Positions 36,427 through 44,959 of a stretch of DNA of 64,000 nucleotides are shown one piece after another. This DNA comes from Halorubrum laminariae (GTDB lineage Archaea > Halobacteriota > Halobacteria > Halobacteriales > Haloferacaceae). Where the stretch lies: contig NZ_JANHDL010000003.1 in NCBI RefSeq assembly GCF_024494655.1, positions 310,001 through 374,000 on the forward strand. The letters are read 5' to 3'. Every line of letters starts with the position of its first letter. The stretch's first letter is position 1. A program made the position numbers and the translations under genes. The notes under the pieces are model-generated. The model saw only the letters and a list, made by a program, of their open reading frames with translations. It did no database searches and was not told the DNA's origin.

Positions 36427-37205
36427 TCGTCGTTGAACTCGTCCACGAGGCGCTCTCGTTCGTCGGTCGCGAACTGTTCCCACCAGACCTCGGATTCGAA
36501 CTCGCGGTTCTCCTCGGCATCGTGAGCGTCGACCGCGTAGTTGAACGCGCGCTTGGAATTCTTCACCGCCGACCGGCCCGTGCTCTGGATCGCCTCGACG
36601 ATCTCGTCGACCGTCTCATCGAGTTCCTCCCGCGGGACGGCGTGGTTGACGAGACCGATCCGCTCGGCCTCGTCGGCACCGATCATGCCGGCCGTGTAGA
36701 CGAGCTCTTTCGCCTTCGCCTCACCGACGAGTTCGATCGCGCGCCACGTGGAGTTGCCCGTCGGGATCTGTCCGATGTCGGTTACCGGAACGCCGAACTT
36801 GGCGTTGTCGACCGCGATCCGCATGTCACAGTACATTGCGAAGATGAGTCCGCCGCCGACGCAGTAGCCGTTAACCTTCGCGATCACGGGCGCGTGGCAC
36901 TCGAACGGTTTACGGTACATCTCGTAGAACAGCTCTTGGCGGTCCTTCTGTCGCGGGTCGTGTTCCTCAGCCGTTCCCGCATACTGGGAGATGTCTGCAC
37001 CCGCGGAGAACGCGTCATCGCCCTCGCCGGTGATCACGACAACATCGATGGACCGGTCGAGCTGAATCTCGTCGAACGCGCGGAGCAGGTCCAGCATGAC
37101 CGTATCGTTGAGCGCGTTGTACACATCGGGCCTGTGGAACTCGATCGTCGCCACGCCGTCCGTGACGTCGAGCGAGATACTCTCGTAGGCTGTCTCGCTT
37201 ACCAT
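36423..37205 (-). CDS. Enoyl-CoA hydratase/isomerase (1)
   Basis: The 260-residue crotonase-fold protein has FSAGADISQYAGT (oxyanion-hole loop), KVNGYCVGGGLIFAMYCDMRIAVDNAKFGVPVTDIGQIPTGN in the middle, and a C-terminal EVWWEQFATDERERLVDEF. The usual Glu at the second oxyanion/acid position falls in DIGQIPTGN, not the common LGIIPG(W/G) with upstream Glu, so hydratase chemistry is not assured and other crotonase reactions are possible. ATG 37205 was chosen because upstream residues are unlike the family; a TATA-like CCTTTTTAGG is about 25 nt before it. It is divergent from the D-malate/tartrate dehydrogenase gene. Confidence 0.85.
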   Translation of the reverse strand: MVSETAYESISLDVTDGVATIEFHRPDVYNALNDTVMLDLLRAFDEIQLDRSIDVVVITGEGDDAFSAGADISQYAGTAEEHDPRQKDRQELFYEMYRKPFECHAPVIAKVNGYCVGGGLIFAMYCDMRIAVDNAKFGVPVTDIGQIPTGNSTWRAIELVGEAKAKELVYTAGMIGADEAERIGLVNHAVPREELDETVDEIVEAIQSTGRSAVKNSKRAFNYAVDAHDAEENREFESEVWWEQFATDERERLVDEFNDE

Positions 37206-37281
37206 GCACCCACATACCATGAAGGTCCTAAAAAGGATTGTGAGTCTCGGACGCTCCCGGGCAAATCGTGTCACGTACCAA

Positions 37282-37290
37282 AGTATTTAC
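37282..37290 (+). promoter_or_regulatory. TATA box of the D-malate/tartrate dehydrogenase gene
   Basis: AGTATTTAC lies about 25-33 nt before ATG 37315, consistent with a leaderless mRNA. Confidence 0.5.
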
Positions 37291-37314
37291 TACATGTGAC
37301 CGAATTCCGAAGGC

Positions 37315-38370
37315 ATGTCGTACAAGATAGCGACGATACCAGGCGATGGTATCGGACCAGAAGTCGTCGATGAAACCCTGCCACTGCTCCATGAAGTCGC
37401 GTCGCGACACGGCGTCGACATGGAGTTCACCGAGTACGATTGGGGCACAGAACGATATCTGGAGACGGGCGAAATGATGCCTGACGACGCGCTCGATCAG
37501 ATCGTCGACGCGGACTCGATTCTACTCGGTGCGGTCGGTCACCCCGACGTTCGGGATCACATCACGCTTCACGGGCTCCTCCTACCGATTCGGAAGGGAT
37601 TCAACCAGCAGGTGTGCAAGCGGCCGTCGATCCTCTTCGACGGCGTCGAGAGCCCGCTTCGAGGGTACGAGAGCGGCGACATCGACTTCGTCGTGTTCCG
37701 TGAGAACACCGAGGGCGAGTACTCCGACGCGGGCGGACGGATTCACGAGGGGTTTGAACACGAGGTGGCCGTCCAGAGCGCGGTCCACACGCGCGAGGGC
37801 ACGGAAACGATCGTCCGAGCGGCGTTCGAGGCCGCGACCGAGCGCGACGGACACCTGACGAGCATCACGAAGTCCAACGCGCAGGCGTTCAGCATGACCT
37901 TCTGGGACGATGTCGTCGGAGAAATCGCGCCGGAGTACCCCGACGTGGAAGTCGAATCGCTGCTCGTCGACGCCGCGAGTATGGACTTGGTGCGTCGGCC
38001 GGATCAGTTCGACGTGCTCGTCGCCTCCAACCTGTTCGGCGACATCCTGACCGATATTGGTGCGATCGTCAGTGGCAGCATGGGGCTCGCCCCGTCCGGC
38101 AACATCAACGTCGACGACGAGTATCCCTCGATGTTCGAACCGGTCCACGGGAGCGCCCCCGACATCGTCGGCCAAGGCGTCGCGAATCCGATGGCGACGG
38201 TGCTGTCTGCGGCCATGATGTTCGAGAATCTCGGCGAGGACGCGGTCAGCGACGCACTCTGGAGCGCCGTCCGAGCGGTGCTGGCGGACGACGATGCGCC
38301 GGTGACGCCGGACCTCGGTGGATCGGCGTCGACCGGTGAGGTCGTCGACGCGATCGAAGAACGGCTGTAA
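37315..38370 (+). CDS. D-malate / tartrate dehydrogenase (decarboxylating; DmlA/TtuC group)
   Basis: The 351 residues belong to the isocitrate/isopropylmalate dehydrogenase fold (IPGDGIGPEVV, VVFRENTEGEYSDAGGR, FEPVHGSAPDI). Features that set it apart from LeuB are the DWGTERYLETGEMMPDDALD segment and GAVGHPDVRDHITLHGLLLPIRKGFNQQV, which correspond closely to tartrate dehydrogenase (TtuC) and D-malate dehydrogenase (DmlA), where PDHITLWG replaces the LeuB pattern. These enzymes oxidise D-malate to pyruvate plus CO2, or tartrate to oxaloglycolate/glycerate, with NAD. The comparison is from memory of E. coli DmlA and Pseudomonas TtuC. It is divergent from a CoA-transferase/hydratase operon and stands in a region rich in hydroxy-acid genes. 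Confidence 0.8.
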   Translation: MSYKIATIPGDGIGPEVVDETLPLLHEVASRHGVDMEFTEYDWGTERYLETGEMMPDDALDQIVDADSILLGAVGHPDVRDHITLHGLLLPIRKGFNQQVCKRPSILFDGVESPLRGYESGDIDFVVFRENTEGEYSDAGGRIHEGFEHEVAVQSAVHTREGTETIVRAAFEAATERDGHLTSITKSNAQAFSMTFWDDVVGEIAPEYPDVEVESLLVDAASMDLVRRPDQFDVLVASNLFGDILTDIGAIVSGSMGLAPSGNINVDDEYPSMFEPVHGSAPDIVGQGVANPMATVLSAAMMFENLGEDAVSDALWSAVRAVLADDDAPVTPDLGGSASTGEVVDAIEERL

Positions 38371-38681
38371 GCGTCGGCGAACCGCTGACAATCGGGTGTT
38401 GGATCGATCTCGCGATCACGCTTTTGGAACAGTTCGAGTCTCGTGATCACGCGCGGGCGAGAGGAGAGCACACGGTAGCGTGACAGTGACGGCGCTGAAC
38501 GAAGGGTCGGATCCGACGCTACTCTTTTGACGACGCGAAACGTTCGCTACCGTTCGTCACCACGACGCCGAGTTTCCCGGGCTCGAACCCTCGGTTCTTT
38601 CGTTTGACACACGAGGCCCCCACGAGGCCTCTGATCGGAACCGGAGTTCGAACAGCGCGGCTTTCTGCTCTCGAGTTTGCG
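38371..38681. other. 311-bp gap, no gene seen
   Basis: This converging intergenic stretch contains only a GC-rich sequence, a weak ACTCTTTTG T-run at 38521-38529 that may end the dehydrogenase transcript, and nothing coding that I can support. Confidence 0.4.
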
Positions 38682-39113
38682 TTACTCGGCGCGGATCGAG
38701 ACGACGGGAACGTCCGATTCGAGCATCACGGTCTGGACGGTGCTGCCGAAGAGCGCCTTTCCGACCGGGGACCGCTTGCGGCCGGCGATGACGAGGTACC
38801 GGGCGTCGTTGGATTCGGCGTAGCTGACGACTTCCTCGGCCGGGTCGCCGAGGAGGCCGACGGGCGACACGTCGACCGCGGACGACTCGTCGATCACTTC
38901 CTGTGCGATATCCTCGGCGATTTCGAGGATATCGTCAGTCGGGATCGTATGTCCCGTGTCGCTGACGCTTGTTCGTTCGAGTTCGACGAACCGCTGTCGT
39001 GTCAAGACGTGCACGACCTCGACGGGCTCGTCGAACGCCTCACCGAGTTCGACTGCCTCTTCGACAACTGACGGGGCCCGTTCTGACCGATCGACGGCTG
39101 CAACGATAACCAT
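38682..39113 (-). CDS. Universal stress protein (UspA family, 2)
   Basis: The 143 residues form a UspA domain starting MVIVAAVDRSERAPSVVEEAVELGEAF and ending with the nucleotide-binding-type loop VIAGRKRSPVGKALFGSTVQTVMLESDVPVV. The G-2x-G-9x-G(S/T) pattern supports ATP binding. USP genes are often found next to TctABC or other carbon-source transporter genes in haloarchaea. It is divergent from tctC. ATG 39113 is the family start; the upstream in-frame extension is not conserved. Confidence 0.88.
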   Translation of the reverse strand: MVIVAAVDRSERAPSVVEEAVELGEAFDEPVEVVHVLTRQRFVELERTSVSDTGHTIPTDDILEIAEDIAQEVIDESSAVDVSPVGLLGDPAEEVVSYAESNDARYLVIAGRKRSPVGKALFGSTVQTVMLESDVPVVSIRAE

Positions 39114-39415
39114 ACGAACAGTATTCAACCCTGATATATAAAATATGCCACCGGCCGCCGACGCAGTCACCGACGGCCGAACTTGTCATTTGCGCGGCAG
39201 CCCGCGCGATCATCTCATGAGATCGACGCTACAGCGTTCGACGCTTCGCGCGTTGATCGAAGACCTCCATATCTCTCGGCACACCCATGTACTGGTACCG
39301 CAATGTGGGGAAACATTTATGATAATCCCTTCTAATGTCACTGTTGGACACGGCAAAGGCAATCCCAAGAAGGCAGTTCCGGCCGAGAAACCAACTATCG
39401 AAACCACGTGACAAG
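39114..39415. other. 302-bp divergent promoter region of usp and tctC
   Basis: No gene is supported. On the minus strand ATATTTTATATATC (about 39147-39134) is a strong TATA for the usp gene. On the plus strand AACATTTATGATAATC (39308-39323) may be the promoter of tctCBA, giving a leader of about 70 nt. Confidence 0.4.
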
Positions 39416-40564
39416 ATGACAGAAGACACAGTAGACGACATGGGCGAATCGAGTTCGAACACACGACGGCGGTTCCTGCAGGCGGTCGGTGCGACGTCGG
39501 CCGTCTCCCTCGCCGGCTGTTCCGGAAACGGCGGCGATGGCGGCGACGGCTCCGACGGGAGCGACGGATCTGACGGAAGCGACGGCTCCGACGGGAGCGA
39601 CGGATCTGACGGAAGCGACGGCTCCGACGGTGGCGACGGATGGTCGCCGGACGGAACCGTTCGCTACATCGTCCCGTACGACGAGGGCGGCGGAACGGAC
39701 ACGTACGCTCGCGGTATCCAGGAAGGGTTCCAAGAGGAACTCGGCGAGTCGCTGCAGATCGACAACATTCCGGGTGCCGGCGGACTGAACGGCCTCGGTG
39801 AGCTGTACCGCGCGGACCCCGACGGAATGACCATCGCGGGTAACGCAGGCCCGCTCGAAGTGGCTCCGCAGCTGCTCAACGAGCCGAGCTTCGACATCCG
39901 CGACCTCACCGGACTCGGCGTGGTCGGGCAGTCGACGTGGACGCTCGTCGTCAACGAGGAATACGAGGGCGAAGTCGAGACCTTCGACGACGTTCTCGCG
40001 AAGTACGAGAGCGGCGAGTGGGAGGACATCGGCGTTCAGTCGTCCGGGAGTTCCCAGGACATCATTGTCCTGCTGTACAAGTACCAGTACGAAGACGAAG
40101 TCGGCTGGAACTGGCAGAACCGCGTGCAGTACACCGGAACCGGTCCGGTGGCGCAGGCGGTCGCGAGCGGAGAGGTCCCGTGTGGTATCGGGACCGACGC
40201 CGGTACCCAGTCCGTGGTTAACACCGGCCGTATCTTCCCCGTCACGACGTTCTACGGGCCCGGTACGGAGGTCTACCCGGACATCGACTCCGTCACCGAC
40301 CTCGGCTACCCGCAGATCGACTTCGTCGGCGGTGTCTGGCGTGGCATGTACGGCCCGCCGGAAATGGACCAAGAGATCGTCGACTTCTACGCCGACGTGC
40401 TGGAGCGCACCACCGAGAACGAGGCCACGCAGGCGTGGAGTGACGAGACGGGGAACCCGGTCGTGTTCGAAGGGCCGGAAGCCGCCGAACAGAACTTCGA
40501 GGACGCCTTCTCCCAGTACGAGGAGCTCGAAATTCTAGACTTGGTCAACGAAAACCAGCCCTGA
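39416..40564 (+). CDS. tctC: Tripartite tricarboxylate transporter, substrate-binding lipoprotein TctC
   Basis: The 382 residues start with a Tat signal (NTRRRFLQAVGATSAVSLAGC) whose lipobox Cys anchors the protein outside the cell, followed by a long (Gly-Ser-Asp)n linker encoded by a 36-bp DNA repeat. The binding domain shows TctC traits: RYIVPYDEGGGTDTYARGI, IPGAGGLNGLGELYRADPDGMTIA, and PVFYG-like FPVTTFYGPG. It captures a di- or tricarboxylate for the TctBA membrane part encoded directly downstream. ATG 39416 is preferred because the signal peptide follows at once. Confidence 0.92.
   Translation: MTEDTVDDMGESSSNTRRRFLQAVGATSAVSLAGCSGNGGDGGDGSDGSDGSDGSDGSDGSDGSDGSDGSDGGDGWSPDGTVRYIVPYDEGGGTDTYARGIQEGFQEELGESLQIDNIPGAGGLNGLGELYRADPDGMTIAGNAGPLEVAPQLLNEPSFDIRDLTGLGVVGQSTWTLVVNEEYEGEVETFDDVLAKYESGEWEDIGVQSSGSSQDIIVLLYKYQYEDEVGWNWQNRVQYTGTGPVAQAVASGEVPCGIGTDAGTQSVVNTGRIFPVTTFYGPGTEVYPDIDSVTDLGYPQIDFVGGVWRGMYGPPEMDQEIVDFYADVLERTTENEATQAWSDETGNPVVFEGPEAAEQNFEDAFSQYEELEILDLVNENQP
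39545..39630 (+). repeat. 36-bp tandem repeat coding for the TctC linker
   Basis: Two identical 36-bp units at 39545-39580 and 39581-39616 plus 14 nt of a third, all in frame, encode the (DGS)n linker. Perfect identity at the DNA level suggests recent duplication or slippage. Confidence 0.9.
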
Positions 40565-40639
40565 ACCGGTCGGGGCCCTGCGGCGCGTCGGTACTTAATT
40601 TATTTATACTTGGAGTACACCGGTTGAGACACCACTGTC

Positions 40640-41269
40640 ATGGTCAATTACTCAAAACGCCTTGAAGGCATTACAGCAGAGCACGTACTGCTCGTAACGT
40701 TACTCGGGCTGTCCGTCGTGTTTTACGTCGACCCGATTCTCAAGGACTATCCGACCAACGCGACGGTCTTCCCACAGCTGATGGCACAGGTCGTCGGGAT
40801 CGGATCGTTCCTCCTCCTCATACAGAACTACCTCCCGGGACCGATCCGGACGTTCGTCGCTGAGGAGGTGAGCATGACGGAGAGCCTCGAGGAGGAACGC
40901 ACCGAAGGCGTCGAGGCCGTCGATGAGAACGACGACAACGATATCGACGAGAAGTACGTCGACACCGGCGGCGAGGACGCCGACGAAGCAGACACCAAAC
41001 GCCCGCCGCTCCACGAGAAATGGGGCGTCAACATCAACAACACCGTGATCATGATCGTCTTCTCGAGCGTTTACTTCGCGCTCGGGTGGGCGGCTGGGTT
41101 CCTCTACGTAACGCCGCTGTTCGTGTTTTCGTACACGACATGGTTCAGGGTGAACGTATTCAAGGGAGCGTTCCTCGCCGCACTCGCGACGGCCATCGTC
41201 TACGGATTCATCGTCTTCCTGCTCATGCCGTTCGACCAAGGAGCCATAGTCTTCACGGGGGGGCTCTAA
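40640..41269 (+). CDS. tctB: Tripartite tricarboxylate transporter, small membrane subunit TctB
   Basis: The 209 residues have four predicted membrane helices (about 15-33, 45-62, 130-150, 165-205) and a long acidic cytoplasmic loop (about 80-120, EEERTEGVEAVDENDDND) typical of halophilic versions. Position between tctC and tctA identifies it. It pairs with TctA to drive uptake using an ion gradient. The stop codon TAA is directly followed by the tctA ATG. Confidence 0.88.
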   Translation: MVNYSKRLEGITAEHVLLVTLLGLSVVFYVDPILKDYPTNATVFPQLMAQVVGIGSFLLLIQNYLPGPIRTFVAEEVSMTESLEEERTEGVEAVDENDDNDIDEKYVDTGGEDADEADTKRPPLHEKWGVNINNTVIMIVFSSVYFALGWAAGFLYVTPLFVFSYTTWFRVNVFKGAFLAALATAIVYGFIVFLLMPFDQGAIVFTGGL

Positions 41270-42769
41270 ATGGCGGTCGGTAGCCTCGTCGAAGGGATCC
41301 AGATCGCGGTCAGTTGGCCGGTCATCGGGTGGATGGCCGCCGGGCTGCTCGCCGGGATCGTTCTGGGAGCACTGCCGGGGATCGGGTCGCCGGTCGGGAT
41401 GGCGATCGTTCTGCCGCTCACCGTGCCGCTCGATCCGACGCCTGCCCTCATCCTCCTGATATCCATTTATAGTGGTGCGATGTTCGGCGGGAGTATCGCC
41501 GCGATCCTGTTGAACGCACCCGGTACCGAGTCGGCCGCCGCGACGACGCTCGACGGTTATCCGATGGCGAAGAAGGGACTCGCGAAGAACGCACTCGCGA
41601 TCGCGACAACCGCCTCCGCGCTGAACGGGTTCGTCGCCGCGATTTTGTTAGTGCTCATCTCACCGGTCCTCATCGAGGTTGTCCTCTTGTTCGGATCGGT
41701 CGAGTACTTCTTGCTCGCGATCTTGGGGATATCGCTCATCACAATCGTCGCGGACGGGTCGATCGTCAAGGGAATCGTGGCGGGCGCGTTCGGCTTCATG
41801 ATCTCGACGATCGGCGTCGCGATCATGGCACCGACTCCCCGCTACGCGTTCGGACAACTCGCGCTGTACGAGGGGCTCAACTTCGTCGCCGCCCTGATCG
41901 GGATGTTCGCCTTCGCGGAGATGATGAAGCTCGCGGTCCAAGACCAGATCGCGGAGGACGCGGTCGGCATCACGGGCAGCATCACCGACGGGATCAAGAC
42001 GGTGTTCCAGTACCCCAAGACGACGATAAAAGCGGGTATGATCGGGATGCTGATCGGTGCGGTCCCCGGTTCCGGTGCGACCACATCGACGTTCGTCGCG
42101 TACGCGGAGGAGGCGCGTTCCTCGGCGGCCGACGGTATCTTTGGTGAGGGTGACCCCCGCGGGATCATCGCCCCCGAAGGAGCGAACAACCCGACTGTCA
42201 GCGGATCGCTGGTTCCGACGCTCTCGTTCGGTATTCCCGGGAGCGGATCGACGGCGGTGTTCCTCGGTGGCATCCTGATGCACGGGCTCCAGCCTGGTCC
42301 GCAACTGTTCGGCGAACAGCTCCACATCACGTACGCGCTGTTCGTCTCGGTATTCCTCGGCAACATCCTCATCCTCGCGGTCGGGTACTCCGTCATTCCG
42401 TACGCGAGCGCGATCACGAAGATCGACACCGACGTCATCATCCCGATGGTCATCGTCCTCTCCTTTATCGGAGCGTTCAGTCTCCGACGGAACTGGTTCG
42501 ACGCCTTCGGTGTGCTGGCACTCGGGATCATCGGCTACTACATGGTGAAGTACAAGTACTCGGTCATCGCGTTCGTCCTCGGGATCGTTCTGGGGCCGAT
42601 TGCCGAGGAGAACTTCTTCCGCTCGCTACAGCTGTCTGGCGGCGGGTACGGGATCTTCGTCGATCCGAGCCGACCGCTTACGCTCAGTATCTCTATCCTG
42701 ATCATCGTGGTGCTGATCGGGCCGTTCGTCGGGCCGTACGTGAAGGATGCGGTGAACAATCTCCGGTAG
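41270..42769 (+). CDS. tctA: Tripartite tricarboxylate transporter, large permease TctA
   Basis: The 499-residue membrane protein has about 12 helices and the two signature re-entrant motifs: GALPGIGSPVGMAIVLPL (about 37-54) and GAVPGSGATTSTFVAYAEE (about 262-280). Together with TctB and TctC it imports citrate-like or other carboxylates. No nucleotide separates it from tctB, implying tight translational coupling. A T-rich GTTTTTAG stretch 55 nt after the stop may terminate the operon. Confidence 0.94.
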   Translation: MAVGSLVEGIQIAVSWPVIGWMAAGLLAGIVLGALPGIGSPVGMAIVLPLTVPLDPTPALILLISIYSGAMFGGSIAAILLNAPGTESAAATTLDGYPMAKKGLAKNALAIATTASALNGFVAAILLVLISPVLIEVVLLFGSVEYFLLAILGISLITIVADGSIVKGIVAGAFGFMISTIGVAIMAPTPRYAFGQLALYEGLNFVAALIGMFAFAEMMKLAVQDQIAEDAVGITGSITDGIKTVFQYPKTTIKAGMIGMLIGAVPGSGATTSTFVAYAEEARSSAADGIFGEGDPRGIIAPEGANNPTVSGSLVPTLSFGIPGSGSTAVFLGGILMHGLQPGPQLFGEQLHITYALFVSVFLGNILILAVGYSVIPYASAITKIDTDVIIPMVIVLSFIGAFSLRRNWFDAFGVLALGIIGYYMVKYKYSVIAFVLGIVLGPIAEENFFRSLQLSGGGYGIFVDPSRPLTLSISILIIVVLIGPFVGPYVKDAVNNLR

Positions 42770-42825
42770 CACGGCGTGAGTCGTATCGCCTCGGAGCAGT
42801 CGGCTCCGAGCGACTGGCCGAATCT

Positions 42826-42831
42826 GTTTTT
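42826..42831 (+). terminator. Possible T-tract terminator of tctCBA
   Basis: GTTTTT followed by AG, 57 nt after the tctA stop, is the only T-run in the region. Confidence 0.35.
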
Positions 42832-43345
42832 AGTTCTGCTTTCGCGCGACACGCGGGAACGTTTCTCCGACGAGGCGCAGTCCGTGCGGAAGGTGTCCTC
42901 TACGTAGACCGTCACAGCGGAGACGACGGACTGGCTCTCCGCCTGTAACTATCAGAGACAATAGTGATTGACCAGCGTAATCCAGTTGTGGGGATTCTCC
43001 GATGGACTCCCGCAACGGCCACTCATATCTACGACTGCACACGCGTCAGCCGACGAGCCGGTAGTAACGATCCGTAACGATCCAGAGGAATATAACCACA
43101 TACGTATAAATACGTGTCGACGACTGACGATTCAGTGAAGGCGACCGGCGCGTGCACGGGCGTATCTGGCTGCGCCAGTAAACAATAGAGGCCTCTCGAT
43201 GCCTCAGTTCGCGGTGCTACGGCGGTCCATTCTGAAAATACCAGTCTGGCAGATACCGCAGTCGTGAACAATGACGACAGCGCCGATAGCACACGTGAAT
43301 TCTGCGCCACGCGACCTGTTGTTGCCCGCGGTGGCACGAACAATA

Positions 43346-43354
43346 CTTATATAC
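43346..43354 (+). promoter_or_regulatory. TATA box of the thiolase-like gene
   Basis: CTTATATAC lies about 30-37 nt before ATG 43383. Confidence 0.5.
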
Positions 43355-43382
43355 ATACTTGGTTGCAACTTCCGTATACACG

Positions 43383-44582
43383 ATGACTGCCCAGCACCGA
43401 GACGCCGGGGTGCCAGACGCATCACCCGCTCTCGATGACCCCCCGGGTATCGCCGGCGTCGGTATGACGGAATTCGCGAGCGCGGACGACCGCTCACTCG
43501 TCGACCTCCTCCTCACCGCCGCCGAACGCGCGCTCTCCGACGCCGAGCGCGACGCGTCGGCGGTCGACTCGGTCCACGTGGGAAACATGGCCGCGGAGGC
43601 GTTCAACGAGCGCTCGGGGCTCGCCAACGCGCTCACCGGCAGCCTCGGACTGACCGGCGTCACGGCTCGCCGAATCGAAAATACGAGCGCGAGCGGCGCG
43701 AGCGCCGTCCAGAGTGCGTTCGAGGCGGTCGCCGGCGGACACAGCGCGTGTGCGCTGGCCGTCGGCGGCGAGAAGATGTCGAGCGCGGACACCGCGACGG
43801 CGACCGAGATAATCAGCCGGATCACGCACGACCGCGAGTACGAGCAGGGCGTCACGCTGCCGTCGTTCGGCGGGCTCGCGGCGGCCGCGTACCTCGACGC
43901 CACCGACGCGGACCGACGCGATCTGGCGCAGGTCTCGGTGAAGAACCACGCTAACGCGTTCGAGAACGACTACGCGCAGTTCAGAAAGCAGATTGACGTC
44001 GACGATGTCCTCGACTCGCCGGCGGTCGCCGCGCCGCTGCGGCTCTACGACTGTTGCCCGACGAGCGACGGTGCCGCCGCGGTGCTTTTCACTGCTGAGC
44101 CGGCGGCCGACGCGGTGACCGTGGCGGCCTGCGAGAGCGCGACGGGCACCCACGCGGTGGCGGACAGAACGGATCCCCTCGAAATCGAGAGCGTCCGACT
44201 TGCCGGCGAGTACGCGTACGATACCGCGGGGTTTGGCCCGGAGGCCATCGATGTCGCCTGTATCCACGACGCGTTCAGCATCCTCGAATGGCTGGAGATG
44301 GAAGAGTTGGGGCTCGCGCCCGCAGGCGAGGCGTGGCGTCTCACCCGTGAGGGGCAGACGACACTCAACGGGACGCTTCCCGTCAACCCCGGGGGCGGGC
44401 TGAAGGCCCGAGGGCATCCACTGGGTGCGACCGGCGTCTCGCAGATCGTCGAACTCGTCTGGCAGCTCCGCGGCGACCTTCCCGACGAGCGAGCCGTCGG
44501 CGAAGCAGAGCACGGACTAGCGGTGAACGTCGCCGGCTTCGGGAACAACGCCGTCTGCACGCTCTTGGAGGTGGACGCATGA
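43383..44582 (+). CDS. Thiolase-superfamily protein lacking the catalytic Cys
   Basis: The 399 residues follow the archaeal SCP2-type thiolase pattern: IAGVGMTEF at the start, EAFNERSGLANAL, RIENTSASGASAVQSAFEAVAGG at about 98-120, CIHDAFSILE, LPVNPGGGLKARGHPLGATGVSQ and the end NVAGFGNNAVCTLLE. At the normal nucleophile position (RVENACASG in homologues) this protein has Ser102 (codon AGC), so thiolysis or claisen condensation by the usual mechanism is doubtful. It overlaps by 4 nt with a DUF35 OB-fold gene, the known partner of archaeal thiolases. Its role may be structural or use another chemistry. Confidence 0.82.
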   Translation: MTAQHRDAGVPDASPALDDPPGIAGVGMTEFASADDRSLVDLLLTAAERALSDAERDASAVDSVHVGNMAAEAFNERSGLANALTGSLGLTGVTARRIENTSASGASAVQSAFEAVAGGHSACALAVGGEKMSSADTATATEIISRITHDREYEQGVTLPSFGGLAAAAYLDATDADRRDLAQVSVKNHANAFENDYAQFRKQIDVDDVLDSPAVAAPLRLYDCCPTSDGAAAVLFTAEPAADAVTVAACESATGTHAVADRTDPLEIESVRLAGEYAYDTAGFGPEAIDVACIHDAFSILEWLEMEELGLAPAGEAWRLTREGQTTLNGTLPVNPGGGLKARGHPLGATGVSQIVELVWQLRGDLPDERAVGEAEHGLAVNVAGFGNNAVCTLLEVDA

Positions 44583-44905
44583 CGGAGTTACTGGAGTGTC
44601 GCGACTGCGGTCGCCGCACCTACTATCAGAAGCGCCGATGTCTGGAGTGCGGCGGCTCGACGTTCGATCGCGTCGACGCCGGCCGCGGCGAACTCCGGTC
44701 CGTGACGACCGTTCACGTCACGCCGGAGGGCGTCCGCGAGCCGAACCGACTCGGGCTCGCGTCGTTTCCCGGCGGCGCAAACGTGATCGCACAGCTCGAC
44801 GAGGACCTCGGGATCGGCGACGCGGTTCGGCTGGAAGGCGACCACGACCTCCGCGTCACGGCTGACGGGGCTCTGCGGGGCGCTCGGCTCGTCGCCGCGG
44901 AGTGA
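44579..44905 (+). CDS. DUF35 OB-fold/zinc-ribbon protein (thiolase partner)
   Basis: The 108 residues have an N-terminal zinc ribbon with CRDCG and CLECG (Cys about 7, 10, 21, 24) and a C-terminal OB-fold (GELRSVTTVHVTPEG...GANVIAQLDEDLGIGDAVRLEGD). In archaea such proteins bridge thiolase and HMG-CoA synthase and channel acyl-CoA. Start and upstream stop overlap (ATGA), so it is co-translated with the thiolase-like protein. Confidence 0.88.
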   Translation: MTELLECRDCGRRTYYQKRRCLECGGSTFDRVDAGRGELRSVTTVHVTPEGVREPNRLGLASFPGGANVIAQLDEDLGIGDAVRLEGDHDLRVTADGALRGARLVAAE

Positions 44906-44959
44906 CGCGGTCGCGCTGTCACCGGGCGAACGAAGACATTTCTGTGCTCGATCGACGTT

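Larger units (their letters stand above)
42770..43382. other. 613-bp gap, no supported gene
   Basis: The gap holds a T-tract after tctA (42826-42831), a direct repeat GTAACGATCC at about 43066, an inverted repeat ACGTAT-AA-ATACGT (43102-43115), and the promoter of the thiolase-like gene. Short reverse-strand frames (42830-43042 and 43029-43343) have Arg/Ser/Val-rich composition unlike haloarchaeal proteins and are not called. A decayed gene or insertion scar is possible. Confidence 0.45.

Noticed and set aside
38570..38650. tRNA-like GGGTTCGAGCCC on the minus strand
   Set aside because: It resembles a T-loop, but the flanking stem does not pair (CGAGG against CCGGG) and no acceptor stem, D-arm or anticodon arm can be drawn.
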